This document shows positions 1 to 5,542 of a stretch of 6,725 bases of DNA, piece by piece. The stretch is from Nocardioidaceae bacterium (GTDB lineage: Bacteria > Actinomycetota > Actinomycetes > Propionibacteriales > Nocardioidaceae), in NCBI GenBank assembly GCA_013696065.1, contig JACCZJ010000046.1:1-6725 (forward strand), in the 5' to 3' direction. Each line of letters begins with the position of its first letter. Position 1 is the first letter of the stretch. The notes under the pieces are model-generated. The model saw nothing but the letters and a program-made list of their open reading frames with translations. It was not told the origin of the DNA and did not search any database. The position numbers and the translations under genes were made by a program.

Positions 1-424
1 CGGCACGACAGGCACCCTGATGGGTGTCGGCCGCTTCTTTCGCGAAACCAAGCCTGAGGTGCGCATCGTGGCTGCCGAGCCTCGTTATGGCGAGCTGGTC
101 TATGGTCTCCGCAACCTCGACGAGGGGTTCGTACCGGAGTTGTATGACGCCGCCTTCATCGACTCTCGGTTCTCGGTGGGCCCTCGAGACGCAGTGCGGC
201 GTACCAGGGAGTTGTTGGAGGCCGAGGGCATCTTTGCCGGCATCTCCAGCGGCGCGATCTTGCATGCAGCCCTGGGCCAGGCGGCCAAGTGCGTGAAGGC
301 GGGGGAGTCCGCCGACATCGCCTTCGTGGTCTGCGACGGCGGTTGGAAGTACCTGTCCACCGGTGCCTACGAAGGCACCATCGACGAAGCCGAAGACCAC
401 CTCGAAGGCCAGCTCTGGGCATGA
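1..424 (+). CDS. cysM: Cysteine synthase CysM, C-terminal part (truncated by window edge)
   Basis: This is the last ~141 codons of a PLP-dependent beta-substituting synthase; the frame is open from base 2 and runs off the left edge. The first visible residues, GTTGTLMGVGRFF, are the glycine-rich loop that grips the PLP phosphate. Further on, GISSGA supplies the serine that contacts the pyridine nitrogen. From memory of the M. tuberculosis protein, the sequence follows CysM (Rv1336) rather than CysK, including AAEPRYGE, the DEGFVPELYD stretch and the end LEGQLWA. In mycobacteria CysM makes cysteine from O-phosphoserine, using the thiocarboxylated carrier CysO as sulfur donor, with Mec releasing the product. 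The C-terminal tail closes the active site there and is intact here. mec and cysO would be expected just to the left. The gene ends 15 bp before a repeat array and converges on the GNAT gene. The CysM identity is strong; phosphoserine and CysO use are inferred. Confidence 0.93.
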   Translation, partial: GTTGTLMGVGRFFRETKPEVRIVAAEPRYGELVYGLRNLDEGFVPELYDAAFIDSRFSVGPRDAVRRTRELLEAEGIFAGISSGAILHAALGQAAKCVKAGESADIAFVVCDGGWKYLSTGAYEGTIDEAEDHLEGQLWA

Positions 425-439
425 TCCATGTCCACCCCC

Positions 440-515
440 CCTCCCCGTTGAGAGGTCAGCCGCCTCCCGTTGAGAGGCCAGTCGCCTCCCGTTGAGAGGT
501 CACTCACCTCCCGCC
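440..515. repeat. 22-bp tandem repeat array, about 3.4 copies, between convergent genes
   Basis: Units begin at 440 (23 bp, one extra C), 463 and 485 (22 bp each), followed by a partial unit at 507. The shared core is CCTCCCGTTGAGAGG followed by a looser 7-bp spacer. Read as minus-strand RNA, units 2 and 3 fold into CCUCUC, loop AAC, GGGAGG, a 6-bp stem with one G-U pair; plus-strand RNA would have a C-A mismatch instead. The array therefore looks like structure in the 3' untranslated region of the GNAT mRNA, starting about 17 nt after its stop. No U-run follows, so it is not a standard intrinsic terminator, although it could help end or protect the convergent transcripts. Confidence 0.85.
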
Positions 516-523
516 AGCCCAGG

Positions 524-1534
524 TCACTGCGCCGCGGTCGCCAGATCCTTTTGATACTCGACGCCACGGCCCACGACCGTGCAACCGAGACCGTCGTTGA
601 CGGCAATCATGTGGGCGTTCGACTCGGCGTTCCAGGTGTCGACGAGCGTGACTTGGCGCTCGCGATCGGCGAGCAGCTTCAACATCTCGATCTTGAGCCT
701 AAGACCCAGTTTGTGGCCACGATGACCGGCCACGACGGCGGTGTCCTCTTGGAAGCCCAGGTGCGGTCGCTCGTCCTCGATAGCCACCACGGTGTGGCCA
801 CCCAATTCGCCGTCACCCCGACGTCGTGCGACCAGCCGGACCAGCCTGATGCCACGGTGCTCCATCGCTTGTTCGTAGCCGCGGGCCCGATCCTCACTCC
901 ACATGTCGTCTTCGAGCAGCAGGTCGTCGGTGGGGGCGTCGTTCATTGCGCGATGCAGCTCGAGCAATCCGTCCATCATGTCGGCCGGGGCCGGCATCGG
1001 CAGCTCGATGATGTCGTATGCCGTCGAAGCCTCGAGGCTCGATCGATGCAAATCCTCGAGACGAGGCCAGTCGAGCTCGGTCATGACGAGCCGGCGCTGC
1101 GCGTCACGGGATCCGACCTCGAAGCCGTGACGCTGCCAGAAGGCGGCTCGATGGCTGTCGGCCCAAGCGTCACCGAGGACCACCGTGCGACCCTCTTGGG
1201 CGACGAGACTCAAGGCCTCGCGCAGCAGGGCGTCACCAACTCCTTGGCCGCGGCCGGCGGGATGGGTCTCCAGACTCATCGTCGCCAGATGTGGGTTGTC
1301 CCATCGAGGGAGGTAGAGCTCGGCGTACCCAGCGAGTTGGCCGCCGTGTCGCGCCAGCAAGAGATAATCGGCGCCGCGGTCGTCCCAACCGAAGCGCAGC
1401 CGGTCTTTCTCGTGATGCGCCGATACGGGGCTTTCATGGGGAGAGTCGACTGCCCTGGCGGCGTTGACGACTTCCGCAAACTCCCCCGCAACGTCGTCGT
1501 GCACCCCTTGGGGATCGACCAGGGCTATCTGCAT
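524..1534 (-). CDS. Tandem-domain GNAT family N-acetyltransferase
   Basis: The protein is about 336 aa with two GNAT (acetyl-CoA-dependent acyltransferase) folds. The N-terminal domain (~1–155) carries an intact pyrophosphate-binding motif A, RGQGVG at 95–100, followed by HRAAFWQRHGFE, typical of motif B. The C-terminal domain (~165–336) has a looser motif A, HRGHKLG at 271–277, and a well-formed end NAESNAHMIAVNDGLG at 302–317. Two-domain actinobacterial GNATs include mycothiol synthase MshD, but I see no specific reason to call this MshD, and the substrate is unknown. I chose the ATG at 1534; an in-frame TTG at 1546 adds only four residues, and neither has a clear Shine-Dalgarno. The gene sits where mycobacterial-type clusters carry a rhomboid-family gene, points against the surrounding genes, and so is probably transcribed alone. 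A 373-aa plus-strand frame over the same DNA is its shadow. Confidence 0.9.
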   Translation of the reverse strand: MQIALVDPQGVHDDVAGEFAEVVNAARAVDSPHESPVSAHHEKDRLRFGWDDRGADYLLLARHGGQLAGYAELYLPRWDNPHLATMSLETHPAGRGQGVGDALLREALSLVAQEGRTVVLGDAWADSHRAAFWQRHGFEVGSRDAQRRLVMTELDWPRLEDLHRSSLEASTAYDIIELPMPAPADMMDGLLELHRAMNDAPTDDLLLEDDMWSEDRARGYEQAMEHRGIRLVRLVARRRGDGELGGHTVVAIEDERPHLGFQEDTAVVAGHRGHKLGLRLKIEMLKLLADRERQVTLVDTWNAESNAHMIAVNDGLGCTVVGRGVEYQKDLATAAQ

Positions 1535-1700
1535 GTGCCTATGCAAGCATGCCCAACCGCCTCGGCGACAAGGGTTTACTCCTGCTGGTAAGGAATGGCC
1601 GGGGCTGGCTTAGTCCGGTCGCTATGGGGATGAACATAAGTTCCTCTCCTGGAGATGTGGCCTTCGTCGCTTCCGACAGTGCTGACCAGGTTGCACGCCG

Positions 1701-1712
1701 TACGATCTCTCC
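1701..1712 (+). promoter_or_regulatory. Candidate leaderless promoter of murI (-10 element TACGAT)
   Basis: TACGAT at 1701–1706 fits the actinobacterial TANNNT -10 pattern and ends exactly 6 nt before the murI GTG. That would start the transcript at the first base of the start codon. No Shine-Dalgarno lies in front of the GTG, which agrees with a leaderless mRNA. I find no good -35 hexamer at 16–18 bp. A short palindrome, TCTCC-T-GGAGA at 1645–1655, lies upstream but is too small to call an operator. Confidence 0.5.
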
Positions 1713-2519
1713 GTGGCGGACGCACCGATCGGCATCTTCGACTCCGGCTTCGGCGGACTCACCGTTGCCCGGGCTGTGCTCGACCAGCTGCCGCACGAGC
1801 CGGTCTTGTATCTCGGGGACACCGCGCGTCAGCCCTACGGACCCAAACCGATCGGGGAGGTCCGCGAGTACGCCCTCGAGTGCCTCGACCATCTGGTCGA
1901 CCAAGGCGTCAAGGCGCTGGTCATTGCCTGCAACTCTGCCAGTGCGGCCATGCTTCGCGATGCGCGTGAGCGCTACGACGTCCCCGTGGTGGAGGTGATC
2001 TTTCCCGCGACCCGCCGAGCCGTCGCCGCCACTCGCAACCGACACGTCGGTGTCATCTGCACCTCTGCCACCAAGGCGTCTATGGCGTACGACGATGCGT
2101 TCGCGGCCGCGCCGCAGATCGAGCTGACCACCGAGGCCTGCCCGCGATTCGTCGAGTTCGTCGAGCGAGGCGTCACGGCTGGGCCTGAGCTGTTAGCGGT
2201 GGCGCATTCGTATCTCGACCCACTCGTCGCACGCGGCGTGGACACCCTGGTGCTGGGTTGCACCCACTATCCACTCCTGACCGGAGTGATCTCCTACGTG
2301 CTCGGCGACGATGTGACCTTGGTGTCGAGCGCTGAGGAGACCGCCAAGGACGTCTACGCCCTGCTGCTGCGCAAGGGCCTTGAACGCCCTCCCGGTCTGC
2401 CTGCGCCGCAGCACCGGTTCCTCACCACAGGCCAGCCCAGCGAGTTCCGTGCGGTAGGCCGCCGGTTCCTCGGGCCGGAGCTCGACACCGTCGCTCAATT
2501 CGCGTGGATACACGCGTGA
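1713..2519 (+). CDS. murI: Glutamate racemase
   Basis: MurI interconverts L- and D-glutamate in the cytoplasm, supplying the D-Glu of the peptidoglycan stem peptide. At 268 aa the protein is full length. The N-terminal signature IGIFDSGFGGLTV (6–17 region) provides the substrate-binding Asp10-Ser11. The two catalytic cysteines sit in their usual motifs: Cys73 in ACNSASA and Cys183 in LGCTHYPLL. The cofactor-independent two-base mechanism should therefore be intact. The start is GTG; starting here puts the FDSG motif at its normal distance from the N-terminus, and a -10-like element lies 6 nt upstream. It heads the cluster with the MBL-fold gene, rph and rdgB. The last five codons and the stop lie inside a 30-bp tandem repeat, so the C-terminal residues WIHA come from repeat DNA and may not be conserved. 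Confidence 0.97.
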   Translation: MADAPIGIFDSGFGGLTVARAVLDQLPHEPVLYLGDTARQPYGPKPIGEVREYALECLDHLVDQGVKALVIACNSASAAMLRDARERYDVPVVEVIFPATRRAVAATRNRHVGVICTSATKASMAYDDAFAAAPQIELTTEACPRFVEFVERGVTAGPELLAVAHSYLDPLVARGVDTLVLGCTHYPLLTGVISYVLGDDVTLVSSAEETAKDVYALLLRKGLERPPGLPAPQHRFLTTGQPSEFRAVGRRFLGPELDTVAQFAWIHA

Positions 2520-2575
2520 AGGCGGAACAGCGCGTGGTTACGCGCGTGAAGGCGGAACAGCGCGTGGAGACGCGC
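2501..2575 (+). repeat. 30-bp tandem repeat with three tetraloop hairpins spanning the murI stop
   Basis: Two copies with a period of exactly 30 bp start at 2501 and 2531; a third begins at 2561 and decays after ~18 bp. Each copy opens with a hairpin. Hairpin 1 (2501–2516) is CGCGTG, loop GATA, CACGCG. Hairpin 2 (2531–2546) is CGCGTG, loop GTTA, CGCGCG, with one G-U pair. Hairpin 3 (2562–2575) is GCGTG, loop GAGA (a GNRA tetraloop), CGCGC, also with a G-U pair. The linker TGAAGGCGGAACAG is identical in copies 1 and 2. Because 30 is a multiple of three, the murI TGA recurs in frame one unit later. No U-run follows, so read-through into the next gene is likely. Confidence 0.85.
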
Positions 2576-2592
2576 ACGACCGAGCACGGCGT

Positions 2593-3363
2593 ATGGATAG
2601 CCTCGTGAGACTGACCGTCGTCGGGTGCTCGGGGTCCTTTCCCGGGGCGGACTCAGCCGCATCTTGTTATCTCGTCGAAGCCCCCTACGAGGGAAGCACC
2701 TTCAGGTTGCTGCTCGACTTGGGCAGCGGTGCTTTGGGCGCGCTGCAGCGATTCTGTTCGCTCGAGTCGATCGACGCGGTGGTGTTGTCGCATCTGCACC
2801 CCGATCACTGCCTCGACTTGTGCGGCTTTTGGGTCTTCCGCCGGTACCACCCCTACTTGCGACTATCGCGGTTGCCGATATACGGCCCGGAAGGCGCCGC
2901 CGAACGGATGGCGAATGCTTATGGCATGGCGCCGTCGCCCGGCATGTCCGCAGAGTTCGACTTCCACGATTTCCCTGACCAGCCCTTCCAGCTGGGTCCT
3001 TTCACCGTGTCGGTCGCGCTGGTGGACCACCCCGTTGCGACATACGCGATCAAACTCACAAACGGCGCGAGTTCCTTGGTGTATTCAGGCGACACCGGCC
3101 CATGTCAATCGTTGGTCGACATAGCCCGCGGATGTGACCTGCTGCTGGCTGAAGCGGCTTTTGCCGACGGCGACGTCAATCCGCTGCACCTGCATATGAC
3201 CGGTCAGCAGGCCGCGACGAGCGCACAGCTTGCTGAAGTCGGCCGTCTGGTGCTGACCCACATCCCACCGTGGCACTCGCGGGACAAGATGCTCGCTGCG
3301 GCTGCCCCCCACTTTTCGGGTGACATCAGCCTGGCGACGGTGGGCGCGACATACGACGTGTGA
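2593..3363 (+). CDS. MBL-fold metal-dependent hydrolase, Rv1339-type
   Basis: This is a 256-aa metallo-beta-lactamase-fold protein with the complete metal-binding set: His67, His69, Asp71 and His72 in SHLHPDH, His146 in VDHPV, Asp167 in YSGDTG, His201 in LHLHMTG and His223 in LTHIPPW. The layout resembles RNase Z and related phosphodiesterases. By position and sequence it corresponds to M. tuberculosis Rv1339, reported as an atypical cyclic-AMP phosphodiesterase; that activity here is inferred from homology. The N-terminal VVGCSGSFPG matches the start of that family. There is no signal peptide, so the protein should be cytoplasmic. The ATG at 2593 has no clear ribosome site. An in-frame GTG at 2605, preceded at 7 nt by GGA, is a realistic alternative and would give a protein starting VRLTVVGCSG. 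It lies 73 bp after murI, behind the hairpin repeat, and 25 bp before rph. Confidence 0.9.
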   Translation: MDSLVRLTVVGCSGSFPGADSAASCYLVEAPYEGSTFRLLLDLGSGALGALQRFCSLESIDAVVLSHLHPDHCLDLCGFWVFRRYHPYLRLSRLPIYGPEGAAERMANAYGMAPSPGMSAEFDFHDFPDQPFQLGPFTVSVALVDHPVATYAIKLTNGASSLVYSGDTGPCQSLVDIARGCDLLLAEAAFADGDVNPLHLHMTGQQAATSAQLAEVGRLVLTHIPPWHSRDKMLAAAAPHFSGDISLATVGATYDV

Positions 3364-3388
3364 GCCCCGGGTCGATATGGTCGCTGCC

Positions 3389-4108
3389 ATGACCCGCGCA
3401 GATGGCCGCCGTGCCGACGAGCTCCGACCGATCACCATCACCCGCAACTGGCTGGACCATTCAGCCGGTTCCGTGCTCGTCGAGTTCGGCCGCACCCGAG
3501 TGCTGTGCGCCGCGAGCGCCAGCACGGGTGTGCCTAGATGGCGCAAAGACAGCGGACTGGGCTGGGTGACAGCTGAGTACGCCATGTTGCCCAGCTCCAC
3601 GCACACCCGGTCCGACCGCGAGTCGGTAAAAGGTCGGATCGGGGGACGGACCCACGAGATCTCTCGGTTGATCGGACGGTCGCTGCGAGCGGTCATCGAC
3701 TACAAGGCGCTTGGTGAGAACACGATTGTCCTCGACTGCGACGTGTTGCAGGCCGACGGTGGCACGCGGACCGCCGCGATCACGGGGGCATATGTCGCTC
3801 TGGTTGACGCGGTGGCGCACTTGCGAGGAAAGCGTGTCTTGGCGGGGGAGCCGCTCATCGGATCGATCGCGGCCGTCTCGGTCGGCATCATCGATGGCGA
3901 GGCACGTCTCGACCTGCCCTACGAAGAAGATGTGCGCGCTGATACGGACATGAACGTCGTGATGACCGGCGAGGGAGCGTTCGTCGAGGTGCAGGGGACT
4001 GCTGAGACGACGCCTTTCAACCGCGAGATGCTCGATTCGCTGCTCGATCTGGCCGCGGTGGGATGTGCCCGGCTGACGAGGATTCAGCAGCAGGCATTGA
4101 CGTCGTGA
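3389..4108 (+). CDS. rph: Ribonuclease PH
   Basis: RNase PH removes nucleotides from the 3' end of tRNA precursors by phosphorolysis. The product is 239 aa, normal for the family. Visible motifs are RADELRPITITR at the N-terminus, GVPRWRK, LGWVTAEYAMLPSSTHTR, the phosphate-binding Arg87 in GGRTHEISRLIGRSLR, DCDVLQADGGTRTAAITGAYVAL (117–138), and the acidic catalytic residues Asp181 and Asp187 in PYEEDVRADTDMNVV. The frame is open upstream to 3320, but that would overlap the MBL-fold gene by 44 bp and add 23 residues with no family counterpart. The ATG at 3389 gives the usual beginning MTRADGRRADELRP. A second ATG at 3377 is less likely. The gene is 25 bp after the MBL-fold gene and overlaps rdgB by 4 nt, so translation is probably coupled. 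Confidence 0.96.
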   Translation: MTRADGRRADELRPITITRNWLDHSAGSVLVEFGRTRVLCAASASTGVPRWRKDSGLGWVTAEYAMLPSSTHTRSDRESVKGRIGGRTHEISRLIGRSLRAVIDYKALGENTIVLDCDVLQADGGTRTAAITGAYVALVDAVAHLRGKRVLAGEPLIGSIAAVSVGIIDGEARLDLPYEEDVRADTDMNVVMTGEGAFVEVQGTAETTPFNREMLDSLLDLAAVGCARLTRIQQQALTS

Positions 4109-4725
4109 CCCGCGTCTTCTTGGCGTCACGCAACGCCAAAAAGCTAGCGGAGCTGCGGCGCATCCTCGAGGATGCGCTCCCGGGCGTCGAGGTGCTCGGC
4201 CTCGATGCTGTCGCTTCCTACGATGAACCCGCTGAGACAGAACCCACCTTTGCGGGCAACGCCGTGATCAAGGCCCGGGCGGGTCGGGAAGCTACGAGGC
4301 TCGTGACCATCGCAGACGACAGTGGTCTCTGTGTGGATGAGCTCAACGGCATGCCCGGTGTGCTGTCCGCGCGTTGGTCGGGCGCGGCCAAGGACGACGC
4401 CGCCAACAACTCTCTGCTGCTGGCCCAGTTGCGAGACACCCCCGACGAGCGTCGAGGTGCGGAGTTTCGTTGTGCCGTCGCCTTGTGTATGCCGGATGGG
4501 CACGAGGAGATTACCCAAGGCGTGATGCGGGGACGGATCATCACAGCAGAGCGCGGGGCCGCCGGCTTCGGCTACGACCCGATCTTTGTGCCTGACGGTC
4601 AACCTGATGGCCAACAGCTCACCAGCGCCGAGTTGAAAGCGGAGGACAAGGACGCCATCTCGCATCGTGGGCAGGCGCTGCGGGCACTGGCTCCTGTCTT
4701 GGCCCGCCTGCTCACGAGCCACTGA
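4105..4725 (+). CDS. rdgB: XTP/dITP diphosphatase (RdgB/HAM1 family)
   Basis: The enzyme hydrolyses the non-canonical nucleotides dITP, dXTP and XTP to monophosphate and pyrophosphate, keeping deaminated purines out of DNA and RNA. The product is 206 aa. Family motifs in order are FLASRNAKKLAEL (5–17, triphosphate-binding SRNxxK), the T-FAGNAVIKA block (47–57), ADDSGLCVDEL (70–80, catalytic acidic pair), PGVLSARWSG (84–93), GFGYDPIF (154–161, base recognition) and KDAISHRGQAL (182–192). The frame is open from 4063, but the GTG at 4105 puts SRN at residues 8–10, as in relatives. The GTG overlaps the rph stop as GTGA, a classic coupling junction. It is the last gene of the murI–rdgB cluster. 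Pairing with rph is standard in actinobacteria. Confidence 0.96.
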   Translation: MTRVFLASRNAKKLAELRRILEDALPGVEVLGLDAVASYDEPAETEPTFAGNAVIKARAGREATRLVTIADDSGLCVDELNGMPGVLSARWSGAAKDDAANNSLLLAQLRDTPDERRGAEFRCAVALCMPDGHEEITQGVMRGRIITAERGAAGFGYDPIFVPDGQPDGQQLTSAELKAEDKDAISHRGQALRALAPVLARLLTSH

Positions 4726-4912
4726 CCGCACGAGTGCGCCATTGCCGCAGATCGGTGTGAGGCGTGTCCTGCGTCCGCGATGTAGTGAGACATCAAGCTC
4801 TAGGGCAGTGCCTGGCCAAGATTGCTGTGTGGCGTGGCCCTGGCCCCGTGAGCCACCAATCTTCGGCGCTCGGCCGCGTCGCGACGAGGCAATGTGCCAG
4901 AGTCTCGGGCCG
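4726..4912 (+). other. Hairpin-rich non-coding spacer between rdgB and the tRNA gene
   Basis: No credible gene is present. Three inverted repeats follow the rdgB stop: CGCA/TGCG with loop CGAG at 4727–4738; GATGT/ACATC with a 6-nt loop at 4779–4794; and a larger one at 4818–4863. In the last, AAGATTG pairs with CAATCTT and, after a 4-nt bulge (4825–4828), GTGGC (4829–4833) pairs with GCCAC (4852–4856) around an 18-nt loop. None has a U-run. The segment may be the 3' end of the rdgB transcript; a small RNA is possible but unproven. Confidence 0.45.
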
Positions 4913-4918
4913 TAGACT
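4913..4918 (+). promoter_or_regulatory. Candidate -10 element of the tRNA gene (TAGACT)
   Basis: TAGACT matches TANNNT and lies 10 nt upstream of the predicted mature tRNA 5' end, the usual place for a tRNA promoter with a short leader removed by RNase P. The expected -35 region around 4888–4898 has no convincing hexamer, so the assignment rests on position and the -10 alone. Confidence 0.35.
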
Positions 4919-4928
4919 GACTGGCCGA

Positions 4929-5002
4929 GCGGCCGTAGCCCAACAGGCAGAGGCACACGGTTTAGGTCCGTGACAGTGTGGGTTCGACTCCCACCGGCCG
5001 TA
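4929..5002 (+). tRNA. tRNA-Leu, anticodon UAG (short variable loop)
   Basis: A full cloverleaf can be drawn. The acceptor stem is GCGGCCG (4929–4935) with CGGCCGT (4995–5001), closing with G1-U72, and the discriminator is A5002. The anticodon arm is CACGG/CCGTG (4956–4960, 4968–4972) with loop TTTAGGT and anticodon TAG at 4963–4965. The T arm is GTGGG/CCCAC (4978–4982, 4990–4994) with loop TTCGACT. The D arm is GCC/GGC (4938–4940, 4952–4954) around an 11-nt loop containing GG, as in leucine tRNAs. UAG plus G37 and A73 all fit leucine. The variable region is only ACAGT (5 nt), whereas ordinary bacterial tRNA-Leu has a long extra arm. CCA is not encoded. The gene ends 2 bp before the stop of the convergent bcp gene. 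Confidence 0.88.
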
Positions 5003-5004
5003 CG

Positions 5005-5487
5005 TCAGACAGCGAGGTCTCGGCGAAGCTGGGCCACATGCCCGGTGGCCTTCACGTTGTACATGGCCAGGTTGATCTTGCCCTCCTCGTCGATCACAAA
5101 AGACGATCGGATGACACCGACCTTGGTCTTCCCCAAGGCCTGCTTTTCACCGTATGCGCCATAGGACTTCTGTACCGACTGGTCAGGGTCGGAGAGCAGG
5201 GCAAAGGTCAGACCCTCGAGAGCACGGAACTCCGCGAGTTTCTCGGGCGGGTCTGACGAGAGGCCGACAACGGCATACCCCGCTGCGGCCAACGACTGCA
5301 GCGAGTCACGGAAATCGCAGGCTTGAGTGGTGCACCCTGACGTCATGGCCTCGGGATAGACGTAGAGGATGACTCTGCGGCCGCGGAAGTCGGTCAGGCT
5401 GATCTGTTCACCGGTGTCGTCAGTCAAGGTGAAGTCAGGAGCGTGGTCACCGGAAGTCAGTCGGGTATCGATGCTGGATTGGGTCAT
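5005..5487 (-). CDS. bcp: Thioredoxin-dependent thiol peroxidase, Bcp/PrxQ type
   Basis: This 160-aa peroxiredoxin reduces hydrogen and alkyl peroxides in the cytoplasm and is recycled by thioredoxin. The motif YPEAMTSGCTTQACDFRD (44–61) holds Pro45, Thr49 and the peroxidatic Cys52. Cys57, five residues on, is the resolving cysteine of the atypical two-cysteine Bcp subclass. Arg127 in RSSFVID is the conserved active-site arginine, and the N-terminal GDHAPDFTL is the usual beta-strand entry. No signal peptide is present. The ATG at 5487 gives family length and lies 6 nt after a TAGATT -10 element, suggesting a leaderless message. The gene is divergent from the metal-transporter operon across 91 bp and converges on the tRNA, ending 2 bp from it. 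Confidence 0.95.
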   Translation of the reverse strand: MTQSSIDTRLTSGDHAPDFTLTDDTGEQISLTDFRGRRVILYVYPEAMTSGCTTQACDFRDSLQSLAAAGYAVVGLSSDPPEKLAEFRALEGLTFALLSDPDQSVQKSYGAYGEKQALGKTKVGVIRSSFVIDEEGKINLAMYNVKATGHVAQLRRDLAV

Positions 5488-5499
5488 AGCTCAAATCTA
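5488..5499 (-). promoter_or_regulatory. Candidate leaderless promoter of bcp (-10 element TAGATT)
   Basis: On the minus strand TAGATT (5499–5494) is followed by 6 nt and then the bcp ATG, so the transcript would begin at the A of the start codon. No ribosome-binding site is present. The best-placed upstream hexamer, GTTATA (5522–5517, 17-bp spacing), is a poor -35. Confidence 0.5.
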
Positions 5500-5542
5500 G
5501 CGGTGCGTTTCTTCCGTATAACCAGCGTAGGGTTCCGTGGTT

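Noticed and set aside
440..515. CRISPR array
   Set aside because: The 22-bp units are contiguous, with no unique 30–40-bp spacers between repeats and no cas genes nearby.
470..1591. 373-aa plus-strand open frame
   Set aside because: It is antisense to the tandem GNAT gene, shows no recognisable motifs, and contains the repeat array at its start. The minus-strand protein has clear acetyl-CoA-binding motifs.
1549..1998. 149-aa plus-strand open frame before and within murI
   Set aside because: It is Ser/Thr/Arg-rich, overlaps the murI start in another frame and has no family resemblance.
2517..2549. Stop-codon recoding (selenocysteine or programmed read-through) of the repeated TGA codons in murI
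   Set aside because: murI is full length at the first TGA, and the extension is short repeat-derived sequence; duplication explains the pattern.
3320..3388. Upstream extension of rph
   Set aside because: The added 23 residues overlap the end of the MBL-fold gene and do not match the RNase PH N-terminus; the ATG at 3389 gives the family start.
4063..4104. Upstream extension of rdgB
   Set aside because: It would overlap rph by 46 bp; the GTG at 4105 gives the coupled GTGA junction and correct motif spacing.
4144..4956. 270-aa minus-strand open frame over rdgB and the spacer
   Set aside because: It is antisense to rdgB, runs into the tRNA gene and has no recognisable domain.
4929..5002. Integration (attachment) site at the tRNA gene
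   Set aside because: No integrase, no mobile-element gene and no repeated tRNA 3' end is present elsewhere in the window.
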